Shown piece after piece: positions 45,554 through 54,604 of a DNA stretch of 64,000 nucleotides. The position numbers were made by a program, and so were the translations under genes. The stretch lies in assembly GCA_016110215.1 (NCBI GenBank), contig JADWQD010000001.1:434001-498000 (forward strand), read 5' to 3'. Numbering within the stretch: the stretch's first letter is position 1; the number at the start of each line of letters is the position of its first letter. Below the pieces are notes generated by a model. The model was not told the origin of the DNA. It worked only from the letters and a program-made list of their open reading frames with translations, and made no database searches. Origin of the DNA: Capronia americana (Eukaryota > Ascomycota > Eurotiomycetes > Chaetothyriales > Herpotrichiellaceae).

Positions 45554-46865
45554 CAATCAACACGACGGGGACCCTCAATAGTTTCAAAGCCGACGAGACC
45601 GACTTTGAGACCGGGGAGACCTCCGTAGAGCATGGTTGATGTTCAGCACAGCACACTAGAGCAGAGAGAGCAATGCATACCCATAGCGTACCATTTCAGA
45701 GGAAGAATGGTGCCCTCCTCCAACGTTGGCGCGCGAGTGAGATCAGGACCAATCCTGAGGGATTATGTAAATGTACGGCACGACCATCTGATCTTGTGGG
45801 CGGATTGACATGTAGAACATGCATGTGTCTCGACCACAAGAGGTCGAGGCAGAGGTAGAGGCAGTATCAGCAACCATTCTTCATCAAATTATTGAAGATC
45901 CCGATCCGCAAAAGCCCTAGCTAATTAGTTTCTCTTCAAACCTGTTGTGACTGTTCTTTTTCGTCGGCGTCTCTATCCATCCACTGACAGCTTGCTCTGC
46001 TCCTTCAGAACGCGTGAGCTACACTTGTTGAGAGAAAGAGCAAGGAAGTAAAACTGGACAATCAAAAGGACCAAGGCAGCCATTGGACGCAGTAACTAAT
46101 TCAGTGGCAATTCTCACTTGCCTGTACTTATTCAACTGACTTGAATTTGTGGGTTCAATCGGTCGGACAAGGCTGAGAGTGTCAAGGGGAAGTCGCTGTG
46201 GGGAGGGATCGGGATAGATAACCTGCCATGTAGCGCGCACGCCCACTCTTCACTGCGAACGCTATTGCTCAAAAAGAATTTTGATCTTTTCGGGTATCTA
46301 TCACTATGTTGTCCTTCACTACGCTTCATATTACTTGCGTTTACGGTACTCTGGGATTGAATCAATAGTCTCTGTCATCGAAGGGCAGTGGCAATGGTTG
46401 GAGAGGAAACGTGAATTATTAATATTAAGATTTATAGGTCGGGATCCCAAAATGACCATTGGCCAGGCTGGTGAATGAGATGGACAGATAAGTAAGACTT
46501 GAAGATTACTTCTGTGGCATCCCTTGGTAATATTTTATTTCATCTGACGCTCTCATTCCCCACCATCATGACACTCACCTACTGTATATGTGTCGCCAAT
46601 TACTGGCACGCTACGAACTTGGTGTGCTTGATGCTTTGTCGCTTATGTTCAGCACATACAACCTGGCTTCTGCGGTCTCCTCACACTTTCATGCAAACGC
46701 TTGTATGTCCTTGCACCTCCACCACCACAGACCGCCGGATTTCTTGCCTCTGCTGCACAACCGGCATGTAGACTACATTGCCTACGGCTTCTGGCCTTCT
46801 TCGGGCCAAGCCCATGCATTTATTCTCACCGGAACCACGCGGTCGCCACAGCTTCAGCTTACCAG
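45554..46865. other. Gene-poor stretch, nothing supported
   Basis: About 1.3 kb of AT-richer DNA between the secreted paralogue B and the first small Arg/Tyr-rich gene. No ORF with a recognisable domain or the family motif was found on either strand. Confidence 0.45.
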
Positions 46866-47252
46866 TCATCTGCCTCGACCTCCGTATGGCCAAAACTCTT
46901 CGTACCGCGGTATTGCGGGGAGTCTGGTGCCCGTGTATTCGTCATGGCCCAACGATCTCGAAAGATTCCAGCTGGGGATCGAATCCCAGCGTCGACGATT
47001 GCGCTCGAAACGATTACCTTGGCGTGGCCATAAGTCGTCGTACGGCCGGAATTCTCCATACTGCGGTATAGAGGGAAGTCTCTCGCTCGTGTAGTCGTCA
47101 GGATCCAAAGACCTCGAAAGGTTCCGGTTGGGCATCCTTCCCCAGGTTTGACGAGCTCCGTCGAAATAATCATCCCTGGAAAAGTCGTAACGGACACGGG
47201 GGGTGCAGGTGAGCCAGGTGGCGGGATCGTCTTGCCGACGGAAGAAAGACAT
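46866..47252 (-). CDS. Small Arg/Tyr-rich protein, family copy 1 (internally duplicated)
   Basis: I do not recognise the family. An ORF of 128 residues from ATG 47252 starts MSFFRRQDDPATW. It contains two copies of a block spaced by exactly 52 residues. The first is PNRNLSRSLDPDDYTSERLP with SIPQYGEFRPYD, and the second is PSWNLSRSLGHDEYTGTRLP with AIPRYEEFWPYG. The same core motif recurs in the ORFs at 48471, 49827 and 51469. The protein is basic, aromatic-rich, with one Cys, and no signal peptide or membrane helix. A TATA-like GGTATAAATG lies about 245 bases upstream, on the coding strand near 47495. Conservation of the block at protein level supports a real gene. Confidence 0.6.
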   Translation of the reverse strand: MSFFRRQDDPATWLTCTPRVRYDFSRDDYFDGARQTWGRMPNRNLSRSLDPDDYTSERLPSIPQYGEFRPYDDLWPRQGNRFERNRRRWDSIPSWNLSRSLGHDEYTGTRLPAIPRYEEFWPYGGRGR

Positions 47253-48470
47253 CTTGTTGGTTAGTATATAAAATATCCAAAAGATATTTTCGGACTTCAC
47301 AAGCTTCCTGAAGATTTGACCAGTTTGATCTCAGGAGATGGTTGTAGGTAAGTCGTGCTTTTCGTTCTTGTGAATGTTTCTTGTGTCTGAATATCGGTGG
47401 TAAGCGTTGGTCTTCTCAAGACTCGAGAGTATATGTAGGTAGTAGGAAAGGCAAAGCTGACAAGTATGAAGCGGAAAGACCTACATTTATACCATTCAGT
47501 GTCTGTTCGGGTCGTTTGCATCCATCGCTACCTGGGATGGATGTGTCCCTGTCCTCCTTTCCGTTTGTTTGTGAGCTCACTCTGCATCTTCGAGATCATC
47601 TTCGAGTTTGACACTTCTTGCCCAACGAATGGATCACTAAATATAGATATATATCACCGAGAAATCCCCAGTTTCCAGTCCCATAGAACCATAAGGCTCG
47701 ATTGCTGAATTGTTGGCGGAAGTGATATGCTGGAAGGGGTTGTGTTATTCACGCGGTGGCGCTAGCGAGGCCTCGTGTCTTGCCAGGCCTGATGATAAGA
47801 GACATCGTGCAACTCATACTCCGTGGTTGACACTATTAGTTCCACAGGTAGCTGAGTCTATAGAAATGAAAAGGCGAGGTCAGCCCGTCGTCTGCCACGC
47901 ATCCAAAGTAGATAAAAGCTAGTGGGCCGACAGTCGATCGGAGTTTCGCCACGTTTGTGCTCTCTCTCGAGGATACAAACTTGCCTCGCTGCGTTCGGGG
48001 CGATGTTTCGATATTTTCGTGAACCATCATCAACGCTATATTGCAGCCGGTCTACAATTACAGTGCCAGTGTGCGTCGGGGTCAAGATCCGGAAAGAAAG
48101 AATCCGGAATTTTAAGAATAAGGACCTTGAGGAACTATGCAGGAAACAGGTTGTTAGAACTGATTTGTATCTGGCAGCTAGCTATCTAACTAAGCTCTCA
48201 ATTCTCTCCCGTGCTCATGAAATATTGTCTTCTGACCGTCCAATACCAGCTGTCATGTTCTTCCCAGTCAACGCCTTTTGGCGCCCCTTCCGCAAGCCAC
48301 GCCATCATATTCGCCTGCCTTCCAGACCAGCAATGTCGCGGCACTCAAACTAAACCGCTGCAATTCTCTCCCAATACTTCGACAGACCGCAGGATCAACC
48401 ATAATCACAGCCACACTGTAAATCATGCTAGCGATTGTGTGCAAAGCGCTCGATATGCTCATCATGACCA
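47253..48470. other. Spacer between small-protein copies 1 and 2
   Basis: About 1.2 kb, AT-rich, with the presumed promoter of copy 1 at its left end. No supported gene. Confidence 0.4.
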
Positions 48471-48698
48471 TCAAAAATAGATCCGCCGAGGTGGCCAACG
48501 AGGCCTCCGATTCCTCCTTCGCGCGAGGTAGTCGGTGCTGGAATTGTGGTAAGCATCCCAACTCCTCGGGTCGCGTCCACTGGGTATGTATTCGAAGCGA
48601 TCGCGGTCCCGTTCCCGGTCCCTGGTCCAAGGATCCTGGGTGCTAGAGTTATCCTCGAGCCAGCCTCGCCGCCACTCAATGGGGTAATAGTAGGGCAT
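48471..48698 (-). CDS. Small Arg/Tyr-rich protein, family copy 2
   Basis: An ORF of 75 residues from ATG 48698, starting MPYYYPIEWRRGW. The family core is degenerate but aligned: RDRFEYIPSGRDPRSWDAY corresponds to RRFE-x-x-P-N-x-N-x-SRS in the others. The C-terminus is very basic (ARRRNRRPRWPPRRIYF). The start context AATGCCCTACTA is the same as in the copy at 51469. A TATA-like ATTTATACA lies about 140 bases upstream on the coding strand. There are no cysteines, signal peptide or known domain. It could be a nucleic-acid-binding or structural micro-protein, but no function can be stated. Confidence 0.5.
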   Translation of the reverse strand: MPYYYPIEWRRGWLEDNSSTQDPWTRDRERDRDRFEYIPSGRDPRSWDAYHNSSTDYLARRRNRRPRWPPRRIYF

Positions 48699-49826
48699 TT
48701 CGGAGACACTACCATTTGAAGAGAGGGTGTATGGGTTTCGAGGGTCGGGGAGGATTGCTTTTCTTCGGTCTAATAGGTTATATTGTGGTGTTCTGTTGTC
48801 TTGCCTAAGGTATGTTCGTTTCTCTCTCGACGCGTGTATAAATGTTCGGATTTGTTTCGAACCCTGTTAACGAGAGTTCTGGTTCCAAGTGAAAAAGGAA
48901 GAGAATATACTTATTGGTCAGTTGTGGGACGAATTTATAGCCTCCACTCTCGAGATCCTCTGTCACGGTCGTCTGGCGCCACCGTAAACGCTACATGGAG
49001 TGTATTTCGTCTCCGTTTTCACTTTAAAACTTAGTATCGGGGACTCACTCGACGCTCTATGCCTCTATTGCAAACTGCGCACGTTGAGAGAATTTTTTCA
49101 AACCCTCGCAATCTGTCTGTTCAGACACGCGCTACAGCCACACTACCGCAGGAATCCTCGCTTGCGTGAAAACACTTTTCATCAATCCAGCCAAACGTTG
49201 GATGTAAATATGGATACAGGGTGTTTCCCTCTCAGATTGTATTGCACCTCACTTTGTAAACAACCCCTCCATCAACATTACTGATCGTGCAGTTCTATTC
49301 TTCTAGAGGTCGTGGACCTTCCTCTCTTGAGGGATTAACAGCTCTAAAGCTCCGCAGCTAGGCCCGTTCACGCAGAGAAGTTCACAGCATGCGATCATAT
49401 CTTCACATCCACAAGTCTAGGTAGGAGTGCATTACACTCGCAACATTCTCAGTATTGTTATCAGGGATGATACTAATACTACACACTTAATGTATAGTAC
49501 GAGGAGAGTACCAACCCCTTGTGCATGTCCAAGAACGCATTTTATCTCACGCTATACTGTAAGCACAAGCTTCCCAAGTTACGTACTATTTATCAGCGTG
49601 AATAAGCACACATCTCCAAGAACGCTTGTGAGTTGTGGATCGATGTATCTATTACGAGCAGTAACCGCTCAGCACCATCAAGCACTCCCTCCCTCCCTCC
49701 CTCCCTTCCATCCCTCCTCCCCGAGACATCATCTTCTCAGCCCCTCGCCCGGGCCCTCCGACTAGACCGAAAACCCTTGCTTGGTCGAAAACTCGCAAAA
49801 CTGTCCCTCGTTCCAAGTTTCACGCT
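48699..49826. other. Spacer between small-protein copies 2 and 3
   Basis: About 1.1 kb without a supported gene. It contains a CTCC low-complexity run at about 49686-49715 (CTCCCTCCCTCCCTCCC). Confidence 0.4.
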
Positions 49827-50048
49827 TTACCACCGATCCCGGTGCCTCAAGTCCCCCTCTGTCTGCAGAGACCGCGACACATTGATGTTTGGCAAGGACT
49901 CGAACCGCCGCTTATCCGCCTCGTAGTTTGCGTCCTTGGCCATTCGGTCCCTGACTCCCTGGGTGGGCTGGTACTGGTACTTGGATGAGGGCGAAGCATA
50001 GATGGACGGACGGTGCGAGCCGGCGCTGCGGGGAGCGTTGTAGGACAT
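49827..50048 (-). CDS. Small Arg/Tyr-rich protein, family copy 3
   Basis: An ORF of 73 residues from ATG 50048, starting MSYNAPRSAGSHRPS. It carries the clearest form of the family core, DKRRFESLPNINVSRSLQTE, preceded by a Tyr in DANYEA at the same distance as DDYFDGA and DEDYFSNS in copies 1 and 4. It ends GDLRHRDRW. Upstream on the coding strand, about 245 bases before the ATG, is a TATA-like GTATATATATAATGG. The protein is basic and probably disordered, with no Cys. No known domain is recognised. Confidence 0.6.
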   Translation of the reverse strand: MSYNAPRSAGSHRPSIYASPSSKYQYQPTQGVRDRMAKDANYEADKRRFESLPNINVSRSLQTEGDLRHRDRW

Positions 50049-50985
50049 TCTTGATCGAGTGTGGGTACACGGGTATCGCGTGTGGATGTGGATGTGGATG
50101 GGATTGTGGTTCGATCAACCACAGTACAGTACTCCACTGATATGCTGGCTGGTGCGTGAGGTGCCGTTTACAAGTGATAATTATTTCGAAAGTCAATGTC
50201 TTCGCTTCAGTTCGGATGGAGTTGTGTTGGTTCTTTTATCATAGTATGATGGTTCAATTCAGGAAAGGGAGGATGACGAGCCATTATATATATACGTATC
50301 TAATATCGCCTCCCGAAGTTTCGAATCTTCAGGCGTTTGTTCAGGCAAACAAGTTTGATCACGCCTGTCCCTGCTGCTGGTTAGTGTTGCGCGGTATCAC
50401 TTGTTTGGAGTGAGGATGCTACACTACACTGCTGGTACACAAGATACAATATTGCAATAGCTCGATAGGCATTAGTGACAGCGGAAGTGAAATCTACAAC
50501 ACACAATAATCTTGACCCGCCCTAGTGACAGCAGGAGTCGGGGGTGTAATTGTTACATATATCTCCCATTCAAGAGCAGTGTAGTATCAGTGTATCAAGG
50601 TAGCAGAGTAATGGGGGATCGTGACAGTGATACCGTAATTCAGTGATATATCTCGACATCTCGACATCTCGACATCTCGACAAATGACATATGGCATGTG
50701 ATATGTGACAGTACTATCTATACCTACGAACTACCATCGCATCACCCCCTTCAGTGATAAAGTGAGAGGCAGAGAATCATTTTGGAACAGGAGCATTTAA
50801 GTGATATTTTGAAAGGAAAACCAGCACAGTGCCAGTGATCACCTTGCGTGCTGTCATGTCAGCTTCCTGACGATAATGCTTGCGCCTCCAGCAATATCAC
50901 TGGATCCAGGAGCGTGAACAGGCGCCTTGAATGGAGAGGAGAAGTCTCTCAGAACTAGTGTGAATTGAAAGGTATAATTCTTTCT
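50049..50985. other. AT-rich spacer with dispersed AGTGATA words
   Basis: About 940 bases without a supported gene. It holds the upstream region of copy 3, repeated AGTGA(T/C)A words between about 50470 and 50840, and an octamer repeat at 50650-50681. Confidence 0.5.
50650..50681. repeat. Four perfect copies of the octamer ATCTCGAC
   Basis: The unit ATCTCGAC occurs four times head to tail at 50650, 50658, 50666 and 50674. It sits inside the AGTGATA-rich stretch. Slippage is the likely origin. Confidence 0.9.
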
Positions 50986-51159
50986 TCATTCTTCACTGCC
51001 CCTTCCGTTCTGTAGTACGTCGCTGGTCCTTCGCTGGTCCTTCGCTGTCGAGGTCGCGGAGGGCAGGTTCCGGTAATTTACAACGGAACGAACATTGTAC
51101 GGTACGAACCATTCCACATCGGTCTTATCTTTCGGTGGGTTATCACTATAGTTCTGCAT
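50986..51159 (-). CDS. Possible small protein, doubtful member of the same array
   Basis: An ORF of 57 residues from ATG 51159, starting MQNYSDNPPKDKTDVEWF. It lies on the same strand and at a plausible place between copies 3 and 4. Its MxNY/MxYN-type start and the YRNLP stretch resemble the family only weakly, and the SRS core is absent. It may be a decayed copy or chance ORF. Confidence 0.25.
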   Translation of the reverse strand: MQNYSDNPPKDKTDVEWFVPYNVRSVVNYRNLPSATSTAKDQRRTSDVLQNGRGSEE

Positions 51160-51468
51160 TCTGTCCGCTCTGTGTTTGGCCAGTCCAGTGTTTGTTCTGC
51201 CAGCAACAGTACACCTTCTGCGTGAGACGCACGGCAAGGCTGGCACCCCTGCCAAGCACGAGGCTGCGCACCAATGGATTGGGACCGGGACAGGGACGCG
51301 GACCACAGGTGAAGTAATTAATTACAACCATTTCTGCAACTAATCATACCACCAGCTCCGGGATGAAAGCCTGACGGTAGCCGATCCTGATAATGGCTTA
51401 TGGATCCATTATCAGATCTACCAAGCAGGTCTCATCACCTGCACAAATTGGCCCTTTCCAAGAACCAT

Positions 51469-51720
51469 CTATCTCCACATCACCAAATTCCAACGACTCC
51501 GAGACTTTCCACCCCATGGACGATGCGAGTAAGTGCTCTTACCGCCTCCATCGTATCGTGGTGGATCCAAGAACGCAGCCCGGGATCGTTGATAATTGTA
51601 GTTCGGCGTGGCTTCGAAACGGCGACTGTTCGAGAAGTAGTCTTCATCAGCAAACCACCGACTGTACACACCGGGAGTGCTACGGATGTAATGTCCAGGG
51701 GGATTGAAGTAGTAGGGCAT
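51469..51720 (-). CDS. Small Arg/Tyr-rich protein, family copy 4
   Basis: An ORF of 83 residues from ATG 51720, starting MPYYFNPPGHYIRS, in the same start context as copy 2. The core is FADEDYFSNSRRFEATPNYN followed by YQRSRAAFLDPPRYDGG. A consensus donor GTAAGAGC follows at 51542 and an acceptor TTTGTGCAG ends at 51439. A spliced form would therefore change the last residues to GDETCLVDLIMDP; transcripts are needed to decide. A TATA-like AGTATAAATATC lies about 195 bases upstream. No known domain is recognised. Confidence 0.55.
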   Translation of the reverse strand: MPYYFNPPGHYIRSTPGVYSRWFADEDYFSNSRRFEATPNYNYQRSRAAFLDPPRYDGGGKSTYSHRPWGGKSRSRWNLVMWR

Positions 51721-52625
51721 TGTGAGCGGAAATCGTTGCAATGAAGGTCAAGAGCGAAGTTTGCAAAAGGTATACGACTGTACCGCCGTAGGTGCAGATA
51801 GCGTATTCAGCTTTTGGTGTTGTTGCTGTAGAGTTTCGCACTGTCGTGATATCGTTGTTTTCGAATGTTGGAAGCATTGTCGACAATGGGATGCCCACAG
51901 ATATTTATACTGGAATCTTTGCTATCGCCGGATGGCCGTTTGATATCAAGTGAAACCCAGCCTCATGGTCCAGGACGGTGTCAATAAGCACTTGGCTGCG
52001 ATGTCAAAGACGGGGTCATACGAAGACTGCGCAAAGAGCTGCAGTGACGTCCATGAGAGAAAGATCCATATCGGTTCATCTCATATGACCAGTGGTGACG
52101 CTGAATGTGCTCACAAGGAGCATGTCGTAAGGCCGCGCATTGGGCTTCCAGACAGGTAAGGAGCTACAGTAGCAGCTCAGTAGTTGTGCCCCTGGTACGT
52201 CGAGTGAAGTACCTCCTGTTGGTTATCATTGCTGTCCCGCCATAACGCAAGTCGTGCCGGAGTGAAACTTGATGGCAGAAGGTTGGTAGTCAAGTGCTTA
52301 TCGAGTAGCTGTATAGTCTGGAGTCCTTTGGACAAGCTATAGCTGTTGAACGCCACGTTGCACTGCTAGTTGATCCAGCTTCAACAACGATGACGGAGAT
52401 AATAAGGAAAAGGAATTTGTTTGCCTTCGAGTAACATGATTGATAATCTTCACCGTGCACATGAGCTCATGGCCGACATGATAGATGCGTTACCGCTTTC
52501 TTCATTGAGATCAGCCATGTGTTCGGGTGTCAGCAGAAAAAGTCCATACACATGAAACAACGGTGGGGAGTATCGTCAGCCCGGAAAAAGATGATGTATG
52601 ATCGGCTACCGCAGATATTCAGCGG
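51721..52625. other. Intergenic, no gene seen
   Basis: About 900 bases containing the copy 4 promoter region and the 3' flank of the GH125 gene. No supported ORF. Confidence 0.45.
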
Positions 52626-54182
52626 TCATTGATAAGACTCGCTCAATAGATAGGACTTTCTGTCCTCCAAATCCAGGATCATCTGTCCGAAGAGTCCATT
52701 CGCCCATGAGAACCACGGCCTCGTCCAGTCGGTCACATTCCACGAATTCACGCTTTCATGAATCAATCCAAGACCATCCGTGCTGCCCACCAGTTGTCGC
52801 AACTCCCCTCGGATTTCGTCGTCATCGCTTGTTGTCAAGATTCGAACGATGGAAGCCATGGGCCAGGCATGGCCAAAGGAGACATGAGGACCACCGATGG
52901 CATTGATGACAGGTCCTCGCATGTAATAAGAATTGGACGGCGAAAGAAGGAGCTGACGTGTAGTCTGATATGTCGAGTCGTTTACATCATATCCGAACAA
53001 AGGCGCGGACAAAAGGGAAGGTATATTGGCGTCGTCCATAATATTGACGCTACCATACCCATCGACTTCGTAGGCATAGATGGTGGCGTTGCCAAAGTGG
53101 TACAATCCATAGTCATCAATTGCGGCTCGAATAGCCGATGACAGATTTCGCATGCTGGAAGACAACGTTGGGGCGGACGGATTCTGGAGATTTTGCATGA
53201 TGTCTGCACATAGACCAAGATAATGCGAGAACATCATATTGGCCGGAATGAAGAGCTGATAAATGCACGAATCGTCAGACGGGCGGAAATAGCTGCGGAT
53301 CAAGCCAGTGCCTCCCATCACAGGATTCCCGCGGAACAGGTTTGAGACACTCTCGGTGGCGGAGTTAGCTGTGCGGTTCCAGGTGTAAGGCTGATCAAGT
53401 ACACGTCCGTCGGGATCGTATGTGCCCATTGTGAGATTGAGGACCGTGTTCATAATGGTTTGTACCGTATCAACCCATTGAAAGCGGTTGAAGAAATCCA
53501 GGTCCTCAGTAGCATTGTAGTAATTGTAGGAAACCTCAAGAAATGCTGCCAGGCTATCGAGCTCGTATTTGCATTCAAACACTGTTGTATTCGTTATATT
53601 TGGAAAGACAACATCTGTTGCGGCGAAGCTGTTGACGGCCGGTTCTACACCTGATTCAGGAGGTGGTTGATAGCTGTTACAGTGGGGTGACGTGTTGATG
53701 TAGCGGGACTGAAGATTGATCACTCCTCGATATAGTGATGCGAGCGAGTTTTGGGATGTGTTTGGCTTCAGTAAGGCGAGGTAAGACTGTAACTGCTTCG
53801 AAGAGTCCCGCAGCCACATAGCATTGATATCGCCGGTGATGATGAAAGTTAGCTCCTCGTCCGAGTTGTTGGCCGCAATCCCGTGCCACCGAATAGCAGT
53901 GTCAAGAGTGTTAGGAAAGGCATTTTCGAAGAGGCGTCTTAGATCAGGATCGGAGATCTGCTCCCTCATGCTAGAAATAGTGTCCTCGACTTCGGACAAA
54001 TTAAAGGTGCGGCAATGCTTGGGCGGTCTTTGGTAAGACAAGTTGAACCTGCCGCCCGAAAACGGTCCATGATATTCTGTAAAATACACGGCCGGGTTAG
54101 GGCATGTATAATTGACTTGCTGTGCGAACGAGGATGCCGCAAGCAGCGGCAGGATGGCAGCCAAGGTGCTGGGATGTACCAT
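52626..54182 (-). CDS. Secreted GH125 exo-alpha-1,6-mannosidase family protein
   Basis: A single-exon gene. I choose ATG 54182 (518 residues) because it gives a signal peptide, MVHPSTLAAILPLLAASSFA; the frame is open for 55 further codons upstream but that leader does not look like a protein start. GH125 (DUF1237) blocks are present: RLFENAFPNTLDTAIRW, then ITGDINAMWLRDSSKQLQSY, VFECKYELDSLAAFLEVSY, and a C-terminal block RGPVINAIGGPHVSFGHAWP. The residues HESVNSWN, then TRPWFSWANGLFGQMI, follow. Many NxS/T sites fit secretion. Members remove non-reducing alpha-1,6-mannose from N- or O-glycans and cell-wall mannan. Length is normal and no break is seen. Confidence 0.92.
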   Translation of the reverse strand: MVHPSTLAAILPLLAASSFAQQVNYTCPNPAVYFTEYHGPFSGGRFNLSYQRPPKHCRTFNLSEVEDTISSMREQISDPDLRRLFENAFPNTLDTAIRWHGIAANNSDEELTFIITGDINAMWLRDSSKQLQSYLALLKPNTSQNSLASLYRGVINLQSRYINTSPHCNSYQPPPESGVEPAVNSFAATDVVFPNITNTTVFECKYELDSLAAFLEVSYNYYNATEDLDFFNRFQWVDTVQTIMNTVLNLTMGTYDPDGRVLDQPYTWNRTANSATESVSNLFRGNPVMGGTGLIRSYFRPSDDSCIYQLFIPANMMFSHYLGLCADIMQNLQNPSAPTLSSSMRNLSSAIRAAIDDYGLYHFGNATIYAYEVDGYGSVNIMDDANIPSLLSAPLFGYDVNDSTYQTTRQLLLSPSNSYYMRGPVINAIGGPHVSFGHAWPMASIVRILTTSDDDEIRGELRQLVGSTDGLGLIHESVNSWNVTDWTRPWFSWANGLFGQMILDLEDRKSYLLSESYQ

Positions 54183-54604
54183 TCTGACAATTGTGTCGAG
54201 GATTACTGCATGGTAAATTGCGTGTAGATGTGCAGGACAGCTTGCAGGATCCCAGCAATATCGAAGCTTATGTATACCTTCACCTACCTCATGATCTGCA
54301 TTGCCCTCGTGCATGCAATGCGCTAAACGGGTCTTGCGGGGAAGCATCGCTTTGAGCTTCAGTTACATCGGTTCGTGTGTGGGGTTTAGGCCATCGATTC
54401 CTTTCCAGGCACAGCGGTGACGATCGACCTGGGGCTCGGGGCATGATGTACCGGAGAAGTCTTGACCTAGGAAGACTATCTCCTCGAGTTTTCCGCAGAG
54501 TTTCCAGTCATGGTTGTCCGCGCGAGCGAGGACTTGTGAAAGGAAGGGAAGACCTCATCCTTGCGCGAGACCAGGTGGACTTTAGGAGTTCAGAAATGGC
54601 TCTC
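54183..54604. other. Upstream region of the GH125 gene
   Basis: About 420 bases between the GH125 start and the HET gene's 3' end. An in-frame extension of the GH125 ORF reaches 54347 but lacks protein-like character. No other gene. Confidence 0.45.

Noticed and set aside
46970..46995. GGGATCGAATCCCAGC as a tRNA T-loop
   Set aside because: It lies within the copy 1 coding block (encodes DSIPSW on the minus strand) and no cloverleaf can be drawn around it.
46588..47094. Plus-strand ORF of 168 codons over small-protein copy 1
   Set aside because: It is antisense to the duplicated motif block. The minus frame shows protein-level repeat similarity to the other copies and the plus frame does not.
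49679..49730. CTCC-rich run as a telomere-like or satellite repeat
   Set aside because: Only a few imperfect CTCC units are present; this is ordinary pyrimidine-rich low complexity.
50986..51159. Fifth full member of the small-protein family
   Set aside because: It has the right strand and location but lacks the SRS core, so I list it only as doubtful.
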